DNA from: Propionibacteriaceae bacterium UBA6238
GTDB lineage: Bacteria > Actinomycetota > Actinomycetes > Propionibacteriales > Propionibacteriaceae
NCBI GenBank assembly: GCA_002441465.1
Contig: DJWE01000051.1
Coordinates: 202-21,695 of the forward strand
Direction of reading: 5' to 3'
DNA: 21,494 nucleotides
A program made the position numbers and the translations under genes. Shown here piece by piece: positions 20,702 through 21,494 of this stretch. Every line of letters starts with the position of its first letter. Position 1 is the stretch's first letter. Below the pieces are notes generated by a model that did not search any database, was not told the origin of the DNA, and saw nothing but the letters and a program-made list of their open reading frames with translations.

Positions 20702-21433
20702 TCAGTCGCGGGCGTAGCCGGTGACGAAGTTGCGCAGCACCAGGTGCTGTTCGCCGCTCACCTGGCTGGCGTACGCCATGGCGATCAGGTCCTCCAGCTC
20801 GGACGGGTCAAAGTAGCCGGCGTGCTGGTAGATCCGCATCCGGGCGGTCAGGTCGTCGGCGTCCAACTCGGGATGGAACTGGGTGACGTACACGTTCACG
20901 CCCACCCGGTACATCTGGACGGGGCAGTCGGTCCCGGTGGCCAGCATCACCACCCCTGGCGGGGCGCCGTTGCAGGCCTCCTTGTGGCCGACGAAGGCGT
21001 GGAAGGACGGGTGGACGCCGTCCAGGAGGGCGTCGCTGCGTCCAGCCTCGGTGAGCTCGATCTCGATCGCTCCGACCGGCTCGCTGAAGGTGCGGTCGAC
21101 CACCCCGCCGAGGTGGGCGCTGATCGTGCCGACGCCGTAGCACATGCCCAGGAAGGGGAAGTCGGTGTCGACGATCTCATCGACGAGGGCGGCCAGGTCG
21201 GCCTCGACCCGTCGCTGGATGTCTGTCTTCTGCGCGTCCGAGATGTTGAACGAGCTCCCGCCAAGGATCACGCCCGAGTAGTCGGCGAGGTCGAGCGGCG
21301 GCAGGGGACGGGACTCCACCCGGATGTGCTCGAGTTGGCTTGCGGCCAGCCCGGAGTGCCGCAGCACCGAGCGGTATTCCGCCGCCGCAGCCTCGTCATG
21401 GTCGCGGGTCGCGAGCATCAGGAACGGCTTCAC
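20702..21433 (-). CDS. Class I glutamine amidotransferase (GATase1, GuaA-like)
   Basis: The 243-residue protein has the full catalytic triad of class I glutaminases: nucleophile Cys98 in FLGMCYGVG, His187 and Glu189 in TQFHPEL. SGVILGGSSFNISD (residues about 53-66) is the usual oxyanion-side loop. It is a stand-alone domain with no synthetase partner, like many uncharacterised GMP-synthase-like proteins; a role in hydrolysing gamma-glutamyl compounds is possible but not shown. The GTG start at 21433 is preferred over the farther one at 21484 because TAGTCT lies seven bases upstream on the minus strand, and because the product then begins KPFLMLATRD, which fits a first beta-strand. The longer version would also run into the REP copy at the window edge. 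Confidence 0.88.
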   Translation of the reverse strand: MKPFLMLATRDHDEAAAAEYRSVLRHSGLAASQLEHIRVESRPLPPLDLADYSGVILGGSSFNISDAQKTDIQRRVEADLAALVDEIVDTDFPFLGMCYGVGTISAHLGGVVDRTFSEPVGAIEIELTEAGRSDALLDGVHPSFHAFVGHKEACNGAPPGVVMLATGTDCPVQMYRVGVNVYVTQFHPELDADDLTARMRIYQHAGYFDPSELEDLIAMAYASQVSGEQHLVLRNFVTGYARD

Positions 21434-21440
21434 GGCGGTC

Positions 21441-21446
21441 AGACTA
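21441..21446 (-). promoter_or_regulatory. Leaderless-type -10 box of the amidotransferase gene
   Basis: TAGTCT on the minus strand is followed by seven bases and the GTG start at 21433. Confidence 0.5.
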
Positions 21447-21476
21447 GCCGCCGCGTCGCGTGCCGCCGTCCCGTTC

Positions 21477-21494
21477 TGAACCAAAAGGGGACAG
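21477..21494 (+). repeat. REP element 5 (family A), cut by the window edge
   Basis: The last 18 bases of the window, TGAACCAAAAGGGGACAG, are identical to the first 18 of REP element 1, in the same orientation. The remainder lies outside. It is 12.6 kb from the RAYT unit, so the family is dispersed in the chromosome. Confidence 0.85.

Overview
The window reads as a chromosomal stretch of a high-GC actinobacterium. The reasons are pervasive G/C third positions, GTG/TTG/CTG starts, 4-bp stop/start overlaps, a Scy/FilP-like pair of DivIVA-type coiled-coil proteins, a group III type phosphofructokinase, and at least five genes whose start codon lies 6-7 nt after a TANNNT -10 box (leaderless promoters). 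Gene content resembles the Propionibacteriales or related orders, but this is inferred from memory of the families, not from a search.

Layout. 1-56 (-) is the very 5' end of ilvD. 243-1511 (+) is a secreted seven-bladed propeller protein. 1561-3532 (-) is a 6-phosphofructokinase/PhzF-like operon. 3642-4304 (+) is a lipoprotein. 4551-5168 (-) is a YgjV-like membrane domain fused to a GNAT-like domain, divergent over only 32 bp from a small membrane protein at 5201-5596 (+). 5649-7712 (+) is an M3 oligopeptidase. 7721-8853 is a RAYT (REP-associated tyrosine transposase) unit bracketed by two direct pairs of 33-bp palindromic repeats, the outermost of which form perfect terminal inverted repeats; the right-most repeat supplies the stop codon of thrC (8851-10287, -). 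10489-15768 (+) is a tightly coupled five-gene cluster: Scy-like coiled coil, DivIVA/FilP-like coiled coil, aldo/keto reductase, serine hydrolase (apparently starting at CTG), and a membrane protein with two DivIVA-type motifs. 15827-16555 (+) is a PIG-L/LmbE deacetylase, followed immediately by a second, related REP family arranged as a 24-bp perfect inverted pair. 16675-18005 holds a two-Cys actinobacterial protein with a doubtful N-terminus, a 17-codon ORF and a MacB-type ATPase. 18002-20692 is its 896-aa FtsX-type permease. 20702-21433 (-) is a class I glutamine amidotransferase. A fifth copy of the first REP family runs off the right edge at 21477.

Most genes are ordinary core metabolism. 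The parts that stand out are the REP/RAYT system (two repeat families sharing the core AAGGGGAC...CCTT, placed at gene ends) and the coiled-coil/DivIVA cluster with its embedded enzymes, where polar-growth scaffolding, a redox enzyme and a penicillin-binding-protein-like hydrolase are translationally coupled. No tRNA, rRNA or CRISPR array was seen.
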